The position numbers were made by a program, and so were the translations under genes. A stretch of DNA of 64,000 bases from Myotis daubentonii (lineage: Eukaryota > Chordata > Mammalia > Chiroptera > Vespertilionidae): contig NC_081847.1 of NCBI RefSeq assembly GCF_963259705.1, positions 68,903,754 to 68,967,753 on the forward strand. The letters are read 5' to 3'. Positions 42,299 to 52,853 of the stretch are shown one piece after another (within the stretch, counting starts at the first letter, position 1; every line of letters begins with the position of its first letter). The notes below the pieces were generated by a model. It saw only the letters and a program-made list of their open reading frames with translations, made no database searches and was not told the origin of the DNA.

Positions 42299-42532
42299 GG
42301 GTTTTGTTGTTGTTGTTTTTAAATATAGGGGTTTGTTTTTTCCTATTTCAGAGAGGAAGGGAGAGATAGAAACATCAGTGATGAGAGAGAACCATTGATC
42401 AGCCGCCTCCCGCACGCCCCCATACTGGTGATCAAGCCCACAATTTGGGCATGTGCCCTTGATCGGACTCGAACCCAGGACCGTTCAGTCCACAGGCCGA
42501 CGCTCTATCCACTGAGCCAGACCAGGTAGAGC
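42299..42532 (-). mobile_element. Ves SINE
   Basis: Antisense: TTTCAGAGAGGAAGGG, GATCGGACTCGAACCCAGGACC and GCTCTATCCACTGAGCCAGACC. ATGGACAGCTTG and ATGAACAGCTTG flank it (42287-42298 and 42533-42544). Confidence 0.92.
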
Positions 42533-42544
42533 ATGAACAGCTTG

Positions 42545-43655
42545 TTTTTCTAGTCAGCAGCCACTTTCCTTCTCCCAGTAACAGCGGCGTGGTTTCCATT
42601 TGGGGAACTCCCTGGCTGCAACACTTGCTGGGGCGGATTCCTCCTCTGGTGCTGGTGGGAAGGGTGGGAAACATGGGACCAGGATTGACTAATCAGTGTA
42701 TCCAACCCAATTCTACCCACAGCAGTCGGTGCAGGGGTGGCTGCGTGACTCTAGCTGAGTCAAGGATGCACAGGACCTTTGCATCTGGGAGGAAGTGAGG
42801 GGACTCCTTCCACCAGGGTAGCTAATTAAGATGCAAGCTTAGACACGGCTTCACATCCCTTTGGGGGAGACTGATAATAAAGGTGACACAGCAGACTAAA
42901 GGCAACCAAGGGAGCCTAGAGCTGTCCACTCCTGAATCCAGCCTTCTCCGGATGATTTTCGTTGCATGAGGCACAGTTTTTTAGGCTTAAGCCAGTTTCT
43001 GTCTCTTGTAACTGAAAGAGTTCTGACTAACCCAGGACAAGACCGGAAAGGGCTTGGTGCAAGTTTGAGGAAGTGAAAGAAGGCACGGAGACCAAGGGGA
43101 GTAGCTAAGGGCCAGGTCACAGTTGGCTTGTAGACTACAATAAGTATTTTGAATTTTTAACTCGGTGAACTGAGAAGCCACTGGGTGGTCTGAAGCACAA
43201 GAGTCCTATGAAAATGGCTCCTTCGGGGATATAGGGCATTGAAACATGTGCTTATTGCTCCTCGAAGCCAATATACTAGGTTTCAATGTATTGACTTGAA
43301 TGAAACTCTGCTGTTAAGGGCACTGGCTGCTGGTGTTTGTGTCCAAACACCTGGGGTGGCTTCGTTGGATATGAGCCATCGGAAACAGGTGAGAACCCAA
43401 GTCCTGTTGGCATTATTTGAGGTCCTTGATCCAGCACTGCCTACTCCTTCATCCAGAATTGCCCCTGTACTCCCAGTACTACACGCAATATATGTATTCT
43501 CTTTGTAGTCAACACTCTTGGTGCCCTAGCCCAAATCCCCCCAGGGGTCATCCTTAACAGAGGGATACAGGAGTCAATGGCTAAGTACCCCAGCTTCTTA
43601 GTTCCCTGGAAGAACGATCCCAAAGAGGGTTTTTTCTTTTCCTACCTGCATCAAA
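42545..43655. other. Non-genic stretch with ancient repeat scraps
   Basis: 42660-42790 (TGACTAATCAGTGTATCCAACCC) and 43058-43190 (ACAATAAGTATTTTGAATTTTTAACTCGG) are in the style of old mammalian repeats. The 89-codon frame at 43239 has no known domain. Confidence 0.4.
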
Positions 43656-43666
43656 AAAGGAATGCA

Positions 43667-43934
43667 TGCCGAAACCGGTTTGGCTCAGTGGATAGAGCGT
43701 CGGCTTGCGGACTGAAAGGTCCCAGGTTCGATTCCGGTCAAGGGCATGTACCTGGGTTGCGGGCACATCCCCAGTAGGAGATGTGCAGGAGGCAGCTGAT
43801 CGATGTTTCTCTCTCATCGATGTTTCTAACTCTCTATCTCTCTCCATTCCTCTCTGTAAAAAATCAATAAAAAAATATATATATAAAAAATAATAATTAA
43901 ATAAATAAATAAGTAAATAAATAAATAAATAAAT
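43667..43934 (+). mobile_element. Young Ves SINE with AT-rich tail
   Basis: It opens TGCCGAAACCGGTTTGGCTC. Head and body are almost identical to the SINE at 14629. The tail is extended by an (AAAT)n array to 43934. AAGGAATGCA flanks it (43657-43666 and 43935-43944). Confidence 0.96.
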
Positions 43935-43981
43935 AAGGAATGCAGGGAACCCATGCTTCAGACCCTACCAGGGTTTTTTAA

Positions 43982-44197
43982 TATTTTTAAAAAATATTTT
44001 TACTGATTTTAGAGAGAGAGGAAGAAAGAGAAAGGGAGAGAAACATCAATGTGAGAAATATCAGCCAGCTGCCTCCTGCACGCCCCCTACTGGGGCTCAA
44101 GACTGAAACCTGGGCATGTGCCCCAAATGGAAATGGAACCAGAGACCTGTTGGTGCATGGGACAATGCTCATGCAACTGAGCCACACTGGCCAGGGC
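43982..44197 (-). mobile_element. Ves SINE (older subtype)
   Basis: Antisense: TTTTTACTGATTTTAGAGAGAGAGG, ATCAATGTGAG, GGAAATGGAACCAGAGACC and CAACTGAGCCACACTGGCC. Confidence 0.88.
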
Positions 44198-44888
44198 ATG
44201 CAGTTCGGGGTTTCTATATGGTGCTGTAACCCAGATGCATACCTGGTTTTCAGGCTCAGATCTTCGTGAAACTAAGCTTTGGTGTCCCACAAAACCCTGG
44301 TGCACCATGCAAGAAATGTCCAGCCGGGAGGAGATACTCTGTCTGCAGTTGATCTGCCCGGGAACAAATTCAGGCTGAAAATAGCAAACTAAAGTTAGCG
44401 GAGATGTTCTGCCTCAGGACCTCCTTCAGGAACATCCTGTCCCGAGGAAAGGATATTTCAGGAGAAAGGAAGCAGCGTGAGTGCAACCCCGCCAAGCAAC
44501 AGGAAGAGTATCTCAAACACAAAGCGTGGCTCTGGTCTGCGTATGCTTGTAATTGTATATCATTTGTCTTCTTATGTTTTAATTCTTCTTTTGCTTATTT
44601 TTCTCTCCTTTCATCTGCACTTTAAAGTGGGTTTTCATCATCCCCCTTTACTGAAACTAAGCTTCAGAGTGTCAACCACTTGACAAGGCTAAACAGTGGC
44701 ATAGCTGGGATTTGAACCTGAGCCCCCTCTCCTCCTGGTTGACAGGAACATAGTGGGTGATCAATAAGTATTGTATATGAAGAAAGAAAGAAAGCTCCAA
44801 CTTATAGGAAGGGAATCTAAAGCTATAAGGATTCTTGATCACGTGAAATTCTCCTCGACTCCCATTTACAGCAAAAACTAATAATAAT
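44198..44888. repeat. Non-genic stretch with MIR
   Basis: An antisense MIR piece lies at about 44640-44745 (CTTTACTGAAACTAAGCTTCAGAG ... GCATAGCTGGGATTTGAACC). The preceding 440 bp show no recognisable feature. Confidence 0.5.
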
Positions 44889-45104
44889 GCCCGGCTGGCA
44901 TGGCTCAGTGGTTGAGTGTTGACCTATGAACCAGGAGGTCATGCTTCATTTCCCGGTCAGGGGACAGGCCCAGGTTGCAGGCTCAATCCCCAGTGGGGAG
45001 CATGCAGGAGGCAACCAATTCAATGATTCTCTCTCATCATTGATGTTTCTATCTCTCTCTCCTTCTCCCTTCCTTTCTGAAATCCATAAAGATATATTTT
45101 AAAA
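44889..45104 (+). mobile_element. Ves SINE (older subtype)
   Basis: GCCCGGCTGGCATGGCTCAGTGG head, AACCAGGAGGTCATGC, CATCATTGATGTTTCTATC core and GAAATCCATAAAGATATA tail. The flanks contain TAATAATAA on both sides. Confidence 0.9.
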
Positions 45105-45859
45105 AGTAATAATAACAAGATAGTAATACTTAATACAGCAATATTGAGAATTTGGTACTGTGTATGTACCCATTTTACAGATGGGTATAAACACTGAGTC
45201 AGAAAAGTTAATTCCCTCCCTATTCGACAGGCATGGCAATATTTAGTCTCGCTCAGGACTCTACATCTTGAGCCAGAGACATAGTTTATGCAAAGTTCTT
45301 TCCAATTCATTCATCTGTGTGTATCTCTTTTTTAAGTGAAAGGAATTTCCTTTTCCATACTTCACTTCTACTCATCCATCATTAAGACAAACTGGAAATT
45401 CGAGGAAAATAAAAGAATATTCCATTAGGACTCTTTCAGTTGCAAATAACAGAAACCCAGCTCATAGTGGCTGAAACATAAACTAAAGTGTTGGTAGTCC
45501 AGATGACAGACTGAATACAGGTATAGCTGGATCCCAGAGCTCAATCACCGGAATGAGGAGTTTGTCTTCTCCATCCCTTGCACCTAACGTCCTCTGTTTT
45601 GACTCCATGCTCAGGGAGCCCCTCCCCTTGGGGGCCCCTGGGAGTGCCCGCTTTATGTTCAGTTTGGTAACCCCTGCAGAGGGGAACTCAATGCTAAGGG
45701 CTCCAGAAAAAGCCCAGGACTGAATCTCAGTGGCTCTGACAGGCTCGGGTGTAGTCACAGGCTTATCTCCTGGACCCAGAAGGCAATTCTTTTTGGTGTT
45801 TGGGGAAAGAATTAGACTTGGACTTTCTAGTTCACTAACATAACCTTACCTCTCTGGCC

Positions 45860-45906
<47 letters not shown>

Positions 45907-46479
45907 GGAGCAGAAGCTGGAATTTTAGGAGAACAGAATGCATAGTAACACTGTCACACCCTAGACTGGATTGAATAGTGTCTCCTCAAGTTAATGTGGA
46001 TCCAGAACCTCAGAATGTGACCTTATTTAGAATTAGGATCTTTGCTGATGTAATCAAGCTAACGTAGAAGAGGGAAAATCTCTTTTCATTCTACCCTTCC
46101 AAATTTTCAGCCGGGGCCCCTGTAGCAAAAGACAGATTAACAAGAGAAAAGCATACAAATGTATTTAATAATATAAGTTTTACGTGACATGGGAAGCTTT
46201 ATAAGGAAATGAAGAGCCAAAGAAACAGTTAAACTTGAGTATTTTTATCCTAGGTTTGCTGATGAGTGGAGTGCTGTTGGAAACTGTGATAGGATAAAAA
46301 GGATGTGAGCTAAGAGCAGTGAACTGGGGGGAAGTTAGCGAGGCCTGTTTGTCAGATTCCTCTCAGTGACCCTCCATCTCCGGAGATAAGGATGCTCCTT
46401 CCTTCCAGGTACAGGGAGGACACCTCTCACACGAGGGTCTTAGACCTGCTTCAGGGGAAGATTGGAAAGTCCTTCCTGG
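45105..46479. repeat. Non-genic stretch with MIR, ancient repeats and (CA)n
   Basis: MIR antisense scrap at about 45165-45240. A recurring ancient repeat lies at 45425-45770 (CAGTTGCAAATAACAGAAACCCAGC ... AGCTGGATCCCAGAGC). There is a (CA)n run at 45863-45904. A sense LTR-like start lies at 45958-46090 (GTGACCTTATTTAGAATTAGGATC, TGATGTAATCAAGC). No gene is seen. Confidence 0.55.
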
Positions 46480-46668
46480 CCCTGGCCAAGGTACAGTTGG
46501 TTAGAGTATCGCCCCAATCCACCAAGGTTGTGGGTTTGATTCCCAGTCAGGGCACATTCAAGAATCAGCCAGTGAATGCATAAATAAGTGGAACAATACA
46601 TTGATGTTGTTGGGTTAGGTTTTTCTTTTCTCTCTCTCTCCCTTTCTCTCTCTCTAAAATCAAAAGAA
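46480..46668 (+). mobile_element. Older tRNA-derived bat SINE
   Basis: GCCCTGGCCAAGGTACAGTTGGTTAGAG head, GGTTTGATTCCCAGTCAGGG box B, GTGAATGCATAAATAAGTGG body and TAAAATCAAAAG tail. It is the same class as 4375 and 62745. Confidence 0.9.
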
Positions 46669-46684
46669 AGGGGAGGGGGGATGG

Positions 46685-46861
46685 GGCCTGGCTGGCATGG
46701 CTCAGCGGTCGAGCGTTGACCTATAAACCAGAAGGTCACGGTTCAATCCCCAGGTTGTGGGCTCAATCCCCAGTGTGGGGCGTGCAAGAGGCAGCCGATC
46801 AATGATTCTCTCCCATCATTGATGTTTCTATCTCTCTCTCTCCCTCTCCCTTCCTCTCTGA
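46685..46861 (+). mobile_element. Ves SINE lacking its A tail
   Basis: GGCCTGGCTGGCATGGCTCAGCGG head, CATCATTGATGTTTC core and CCTTCCTCTCTGAGATG end. The AATCAATAAA tail is missing, so the 3' end is truncated. Confidence 0.88.
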
Positions 46862-47252
46862 GATGGGACAGAGACTTTCCACCATAAACACTTCTATAAA
46901 TTTTTTTTAATTAAATCTTTATTGTTCAGATTATTACATTTGTTCCTCTTTTTTCCCCCCCGTAACTCCCCTCCTCCCAGTTCCCGCCCCACCCTCCGCC
47001 CTCACTCCCCACCCACTGTCCTCATCCATAGGTGCACTATTTTTGTCCAGTCTCTTCCTGCATCTCCCACACCCCTTTCCCCCCCAAGAATAGTCAGTCC
47101 ATTCCCTGTCTATGTCCTTGATCCTATTATAATCACCAGTTCATTCTGTTCATCAGATTATTTATTCACTTGATTCTTAGATTCACTTGTTGATAGATGC
47201 ATATTTGTTGTTCATAATTTGTATCTTTACCTTTTTCTTCCTCTTCCTCTTC

Positions 47253-49349
47253 TTAAAGGATACCTTTCAGCATTTCATATAATCCTGGTTTGGTGGTGAT
47301 GAACTCCTTTAGCTTTTCCTTATCTGTGAAGCTCTTTATCTGACCTTCAATTCTGAATGATAGCTTTGCTGGATAAAATAATCTTTTTTTGTTTGTTTGT
47401 TTATTTATTTATTTTTTTTATTGCTTAAAGTATTACAAAGGGTATTACATATGTATCCACTTTATCCCCCCGCCCTAGACAGTCCCCTAGCCTCCCCTAT
47501 CACCCAGTGTCTTATGTCCATTAGTTATGCTTATATGCATGCATACAAGTCCTTTAGTTGATCTCTTACCCCCCTACCTCCTGCCCCCCAACCCTCCCCG
47601 GCCTTCCCGCTGCAGTTTGACAATCTGTTTGAGGCAGCTCTGCCTCTGTATCTATTATTGTTCAAAAGTTTATGATGGTCTCTATTGTCCATGAATGAGT
47701 GAGATCATGTGGTATTTTTCCTTTATTGACTGGCTTATTTCACTTAGCATAATGCTCTCCAGTTCCATCCATGACGTTGCAAATGGTAAGAGTTCCTTCC
47801 TTTTTACAGCAGCATAGTATTCCATCGTGTAGATGTACCACAGTTTTCTAATCCATTCATCTACTGATGGGCACTTAGGCTGTTTTCCAGATCTTAGCTA
47901 TGGTGAATTGTGCTGCTATGAACATAGGGGTGCATATATCCTTTCTGATTGGTGTTTCTGGTTTCTTGGGATATATTCCTAGAAGTGGGATCACAGGGTC
48001 AAATGGGAGTTCCATTTTCAGTTTTTTAAGGAAACTCCATACTGTCTTCCATAGTGGCTGCACCAGTCTGCATTCCCACCAGCAGTGCACAAGTGTTCCT
48101 TTTTCTCCACAACCTCTCCAGCACTTGTCGTTTGTTGATTTGTTGATGATAGCCAGTCTGACAGGTGTGAGATGGTACCTCATTGCTGTTTTGATTTGCA
48201 TCTCTCGGATGATTAGTGACTTTGAGCATGTTTTCATATGTCTCTTGGCTTTCTGAATGTCCTCTTTTGAAAGGTGTCTATTTAGGTCCTTTGCCCATTT
48301 TTTGATTGGATTGTTTATCTTCCTTTTGTTAAGTTGTATGAGTTCCCTATAAATTTTGGAGATTAGGCCCTTATCAGATATGTCATTGGCAAATATGTTT
48401 TCCCACACAGTGGGTTTTCTCGTTGTTTTGTTGATGGTTTCTTTTGCTGTGCAGAAGCTTTTTATTTTGATGTAGTCCCATTTGTTCATTTTTTCTTTAG
48501 TTTCAAGTGCCCTAGGAGCTGTATCAGTGAAGAAATTGCTTCGGCATATGTCTGAGATTTTGTTGCCTTTGGATTCTTCTAGAATTTTTATGGTATCCTG
48601 TCGTACATTTAAGTCCTTGGATAAAGTAATCTTGATTGTAGGTTCTTGGTATTCATCACTTTGAATATTTCTTGCCACTCCCTTCTGGCCTGCAAAGTTT
48701 CTGTTGAGAAATCAGCTGACAGTCGTATGGGTATTCCCTTGTAGGTAACTGAGTTTCTTTCTCTTGCTGCTTTTAAGATTCTCTCTTTATCTTTTGCTCT
48801 TGGCATTTTAATTATGATGTGTCTTGGTGTGGTCCTCTTTGGATTCCTTTTGTTTGGGGTTCTCCGCGCTTCTTGGACCTGTAAGTCCATTTCTTTCACC
48901 AGGTGGGGGAAGTTTTCTGTCATTATTTCTTCAAATAGGTTTTCAATATCTTGCTCTCTCTCATCTTCTGGCACCCCTATAATTCTGATGTTGGTATACT
49001 TGAAGCTGTCCCAGAGGCTCCTTACACTATCTTCGTATTTTCGGATTCTTTTTTCATTTTGCTTTTCCGGTTGGGTGTTTTTTGCTTCCTCGCATTTCAA
49101 ATCATTGACTTTATTCTTGCGCTCCTCTGGTCTGCTGTCGGGAGTCTGTATAATATTCGTTATTTCAGTCCGTGTATGCTTAATTTCTAGTTGGTTCCCC
49201 AACATAACATCGAGGGTCTCATTAGTTTTCTTGTAGATCTCATTAAGTTTATCGGCGGCTTCTAAACAGTTCTTGAGAGACCTTAAAAGTGTGGTTCTGA
49301 ACTCTATATCTTCCATTGACAATTTTGTCCTGTTTCTTTGTCTCCGCAT
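47253..49349 (-). pseudogene. HAL1/L1-type ORF1, interrupted by L1
   Basis: ORF1p is the RNA-binding chaperone of L1 particles. The first part (start ATG at 49349, MRRQRNRTKLSMEDIEF) runs open through the coiled-coil/linker, the RRM (NIRIIGVPEDERE) and most of the C-terminal domain to LLYP. It is then cut by the nested L1. The last 35-40 codons, ending at the stop at about 47253, are stranded on the far side. Before the insertion the frame appears to have been intact. Confidence 0.92.
47386..48617 (-). mobile_element. L1 3' fragment nested in the HAL1 element
   Basis: The 1.23-kb fragment contains the ORF2 C-terminal region (including [18 protein letters not shown]) and the 3'UTR (plus-strand ATTGCTTAAAGTATTACAAAGGG, GCCCTAGACAGTCCCC). 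TGGATAAAATAATCTT and TGGATAAAGTAATCTT (47370-47385 and 48618-48633) are its target duplication, lying within HAL1 ORF1. A 267-codon frame (47875-48678) runs from HAL1 sequence, out of frame with ORF1, into ORF2. Confidence 0.94.
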
Positions 49350-50036
49350 TTTGTTATGCTTCCTTGGTGCGCCCCCTAGTGGTCTTTGTTTGCAGTCTTA
49401 TAGTTAAACCTTGATTGTTGTAGCTAATACCAGGGAGGGTTTGACCTCCAGGCCAAGTGGCTGTGAAAATTAGCTGTGTCTGCAATGAGAGAACTTCTGT
49501 CCTCTAGTGAGGTGCTAATCTAGCCTTTGCCTGAGGCTATCCGGCAAATGCCTCTGTGCAGGGCTTGGGCGGGGCGGGTGGGTCTCACGGGATCAACAGG
49601 GCAGGCCGGAATGCGCAGTTATGGCGGCTCTCAGTCCTGTCCCCAGGGGCTCTGCCTCTCTGAGTCCCAGCGACCGCTGCAAACCTCAGAGAGAAAGCTA
49701 CACTCGCTCTGACCGAAGCCAGACAGTCCCGCTTCTCCCATTTGAGTCTGGGTCCCTAAAGACTCGCCAGTATCTGGAGCTCAGAGTCTGTGACTCCCTC
49801 CGGATTGAAAACGCCAACCGCGCCCTCCGCCGCCAGCCCGCTCCGCGCACTCCGCACCTCAGAATTTGACTTCAGTACTGCGCCTCCTCTGAGTGTCCGT
49901 ATGCGTTTCTCTTTCCTCCTAGTTGTAGGACTTCCACTCAGCCAGCGTTCCTGTGGTTCTGGGTGATGTCCGTTCCGTCTTTTAGTTTGACTTTTGAAGT
50001 AGTTGTTCAAAGCAGCAAACTCCGGCGTTAACCTAT

Positions 50037-50047
50037 GCCGCCATCTT
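50037..50047 (-). promoter_or_regulatory. YY1-like motif in HAL1 5'UTR (left copy)
   Basis: AAGATGGCGGC on the minus strand, a few bases from the 5' end of the element. Human L1 has a YY1 site in the same place that sets the transcription start. Function here is inferred. Confidence 0.5.
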
Positions 50048-50073
50048 GGTTCTCATCCACTTCTATAAATTTT

Positions 50074-51069
50074 GAATTTGACTATGTATCTCACTTTTTA
50101 AAGAAATAAATAATTATTTTAAACACTGCAAATAAAAATTTTTTAAAAAGGAAGTCCTGCCTGCACCTGTGCGTCTCAGATTCCTTCAGTTTATAGTATT
50201 TAGCCTGCCGAAGTGCCATGTTTGGGGCCAGCGCATCCTGAACTGCCATTAAGATGAAGTCATACTAGATCAGAGTGGGCCCTAACCCAGTGATTGGCGT
50301 CCGTGTAAGAGGAGCGACACAGACACACAGAGAAGGTGTTGTGACAATAGAGGCAGACATTGGAGTGGTGCAGCCTCAAGACAAGGAACATCAAGCATCG
50401 CTGGCAACATCATGAAATGCATTTTATTCAAAAAACTATATTGAATTGGTTTTTCAAATATCACTTCAAATTGAAGTTGAGTCCAGATCAGTCACTTTTT
50501 TCATGCCTAACTTGGAGGCATCTGATATTAATTCACCATTTATCATTGCAGCTCCCTTTCCTGGTTCAAATGACAAGCCTTGGAGTGCAAATTTCACCCC
50601 TCTCCTCTGCTCTCTTTGCTATGGTTAGAAATAATACCTAAAAAATATGAAATAGAATCTACCCTACAATGACAATTACACAGCAACTATGTATTCATTT
50701 GGGCAGGGATAGGCTAGGAACATGGGAAAATGAAATAAAATATACAATAGGGAGGTGGACTGTGGGTGTCGTTAAATGTTACTGCTGTGGTCAGCTTAGT
50801 GGTTAACAGCAAAGATCTTGAGTTAGCCGCATCCATGTTCAAATTAGTCACAACTCACCAAAGTAACAACTCTCTGAGCATCAGTCTCTTTGGTAAATTG
50901 GAGTCTTTACTCCTGCTTCTCAGCATCGGGCTTAAATGAAATGATATATGAAAAGCCCTCCGCATAGAACCTGGCACTTAACAAGTGCTCAATATATTTT
51001 GGTTTTAAAACTTTTCTATTTAATTTTTAAGAGAAAATATATTCATAAGCTTCAAAAAAGAGAAGTGAG
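50074..51069. repeat. Spacer between the two HAL1 copies: LTR-like and MIR remnants
   Basis: 50240-50415 (GATGAAGTCATACTAGATCAGAGTGGGCCC ... GAGGCAGACATTGGAGTGGTGCAGCC) is a sense LTR-like repeat related to 24165. 50790-51005 is sense MIR (CTTAGTGGTTAACAGCAAAG ... CCTGGCACTTAACAAGTGCTCAATATA). No gene is seen. Confidence 0.6.
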
Positions 51070-51288
51070 TCCTACCCGGTTTGGCTCAGTGGATAGAGCA
51101 TCAGCCTGCAGACTAAAGGGTCCCAGGTTCAATTCTGGCCAAAGGCACATACCCGGGTTGCAGACTCAATCTCCCCCAGTAGGGGACGTGCGGGAGGCAG
51201 CCAATTAATGATTCTCTTTCATCACTGAAGTTTCTACCTCTCTATCTCTCTCCCTTCCTCTCTGAAATCAATAAATATATATATTTAA
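51070..51288 (+). mobile_element. Ves SINE just upstream of a HAL1 copy
   Basis: CCTACCCGGTTTGGCTCAGTGG head, GGTTCAATTCTGG box B, ATCACTGAAGTTTC core and GAAATCAATAAATATATATA tail. The HAL1 element inserted in or next to its A-rich tail. Confidence 0.9.
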
Positions 51289-51310
51289 AAAAGAAAAATG
51301 GGGGAGAACC

Positions 51311-51321
51311 AAGATGGCGGC
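51311..51321 (+). promoter_or_regulatory. YY1-like motif in HAL1 5'UTR (right copy)
   Basis: AAGATGGCGGC lies 10 bases from the element's start, placed as in human L1. The intact motif and the following CpG-rich leader suggest the promoter may be preserved. Activity is inferred only. Confidence 0.5.
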
Positions 51322-52004
51322 ATAGGTTAACGCCGGAGTTTGCTGCTTTGAACAACTACTTCAAAAGTGAAACCAAAAAATGGAAGGGACATCACCCAGA
51401 ACCACAGGAACGCTGGCTGAGTGGAAGTCCTACAACTAGGAGGAAAGAGAAACGCACACGGACACTCAGAGGAGGCGCAGTGCTGAAGTCAAATTCTGAG
51501 GTGCGGAGTGCGCGGAGCGGGCTGGCGGCGGAGGGCGCGGTTGTTGTTTTCAATCGGGAGGGAGTCGCAGACTCTGAGCTCCAGATACTGGCGAGTCTTT
51601 AGGGACCCAGACTCAAATGGGAGAAGCGGGACTGTCTGGCTTCAGTCAGAGCGAGTGCAGCTTTCTCTCCCAGCTTTGCAGCGGGTGCTGGGACTCAGAG
51701 AGGCAGAGCCCCTGGGGACAGGACTGAGAGTCGCCATAACTGCTCTCTCCGGCCCACCCTGTTGATCCTGTGCGACCCGCCCCGCCCAAGCCCTGCACAG
51801 AGGCATTTGCCGGATAGCCTCAGGCAAAGGCTAGATTAGCACCTCCCTAGAGGACAGAAGTTCTCTCACTGCTGACACAGCTGATTCTCATAGCCACTTG
51901 GCCTGGAGGTCAAACCCTCCCTGGAATTAGCTACAACAATCAAGATTTAACTATAAGACTGCGAACAAAGACCACTAGGGGGTGCACCAAGGAAGCATAA
52001 CAAA

Positions 52005-52853
52005 ATGCGGAGACAAAGAAACAGGACAAAATTGTCAATGGAAGATATAGAGTTCAGAACCACACTTTTAAGGTCTCTCAAGAACTGTTTAGAAGCTGCC
52101 GATAAACTTAATGAGATCTACACGAAAACTAATAAGACCCTCGATCTTATATTGGGGAACCAACTAGAAATTAAGCATACATGGACTGAAATAACGAATA
52201 TTATACAGACGCCCGACAGCAGACCAGAGGAGCGCAAGAATCAAGTCAATGATTTGAAATGCGAGGAAGCAAAAAACATCCAACCGGAAAAGCAAAATGA
52301 AAAAAGAATCCAAAAATGCGAGGATAGTGTAAGGAGCCTCTGGGACAGCTTCAAGCGTACCAACATCAGAATTATAGGGGTGCCAGAAGATGAGAGAGAG
52401 CAAGATATTGAAAACCTATTTGAAGAAATAATGACAGAAAACTTCCCCCACCTGGTGAAAGAAATGGACTTACAGGTCCAAGAAGCGCGGAGAACCCCAA
52501 ACAAAAGGAATCCAAAGAGGACCACACCAAGACACATCATAATTAAAATGCCAAGAGCAAAAGATAAAGAGAGAATCTTAAAAGCAGCAAGAGAAAGAAA
52601 CTCAGTTACCTACAAGGGAATACCCATACGACTGTCAGCTGATTTCTCAACAGAAACTTTGCAGGCCAGAAGGGAGTGGCAAGAAATATTCAAAGTGATG
52701 AATACCAAGAACCTACAACCAAGATTACTTTATCCAGCAGAGCTATCATTCAGAATTGAAGGTCAGATAAAGAGCTTCACAGATAAGGAAAAGCTAAAGG
52801 AGTTCATCACCACCAAACCAGGATTATATGAAATGCTGAAAGGTATCCTTTAA
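52005..52853 (+). CDS. HAL1/L1 ORF1 protein, intact 282 codons
   Basis: This is a retrotransposon RNA-binding protein, not a host gene. Residues 1-120 form the charged, helix-prone N-terminal part (coiled-coil region, shorter than in human L1 ORF1p, which has 338 residues). About 121-200 is the RRM-like domain, with NIRIIGVPEDEREQDIENLF, EEIMTENFP and the RNP-like HIIIKMPRAKDKERILKAAR. About 200-282 is the C-terminal domain, with [30 protein letters not shown] and ending LYEMLKGIL. There is no internal stop. The start ATG follows AACAAA in the position expected after the L1 5'UTR. It is followed at once by the 3'UTR, with no ORF2. Whether it is expressed cannot be told. Confidence 0.93.
   Translation: MRRQRNRTKLSMEDIEFRTTLLRSLKNCLEAADKLNEIYTKTNKTLDLILGNQLEIKHTWTEITNIIQTPDSRPEERKNQVNDLKCEEAKNIQPEKQNEKRIQKCEDSVRSLWDSFKRTNIRIIGVPEDEREQDIENLFEEIMTENFPHLVKEMDLQVQEARRTPNKRNPKRTTPRHIIIKMPRAKDKERILKAARERNSVTYKGIPIRLSADFSTETLQARREWQEIFKVMNTKNLQPRLLYPAELSFRIEGQIKSFTDKEKLKEFITTKPGLYEMLKGIL

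Larger units (their letters stand above)
46905..50057 (-). mobile_element. HAL1-like half-L1 element, split by an L1
   Basis: Minus-strand order: 5'UTR (50054 down to about 49350), ORF1 (from 49349), a G-rich 3'UTR and poly(A), seen as poly(T) at 46897-46908. There is no ORF2. Without the nested L1 it matches the plus-strand copy at 51301-53210 along its length with scattered differences. The 16-bp duplication CACTTCTATAAATTTT lies at 46889-46904 and 50058-50073, so it is a complete L1-style insertion. Confidence 0.92.

Noticed and set aside
48814..49236. 140-codon plus-strand frame with hydrophobic segments
   Set aside because: It is the antisense shadow of HAL1 ORF1, and the same shadow appears over the second copy at 52241-52540.
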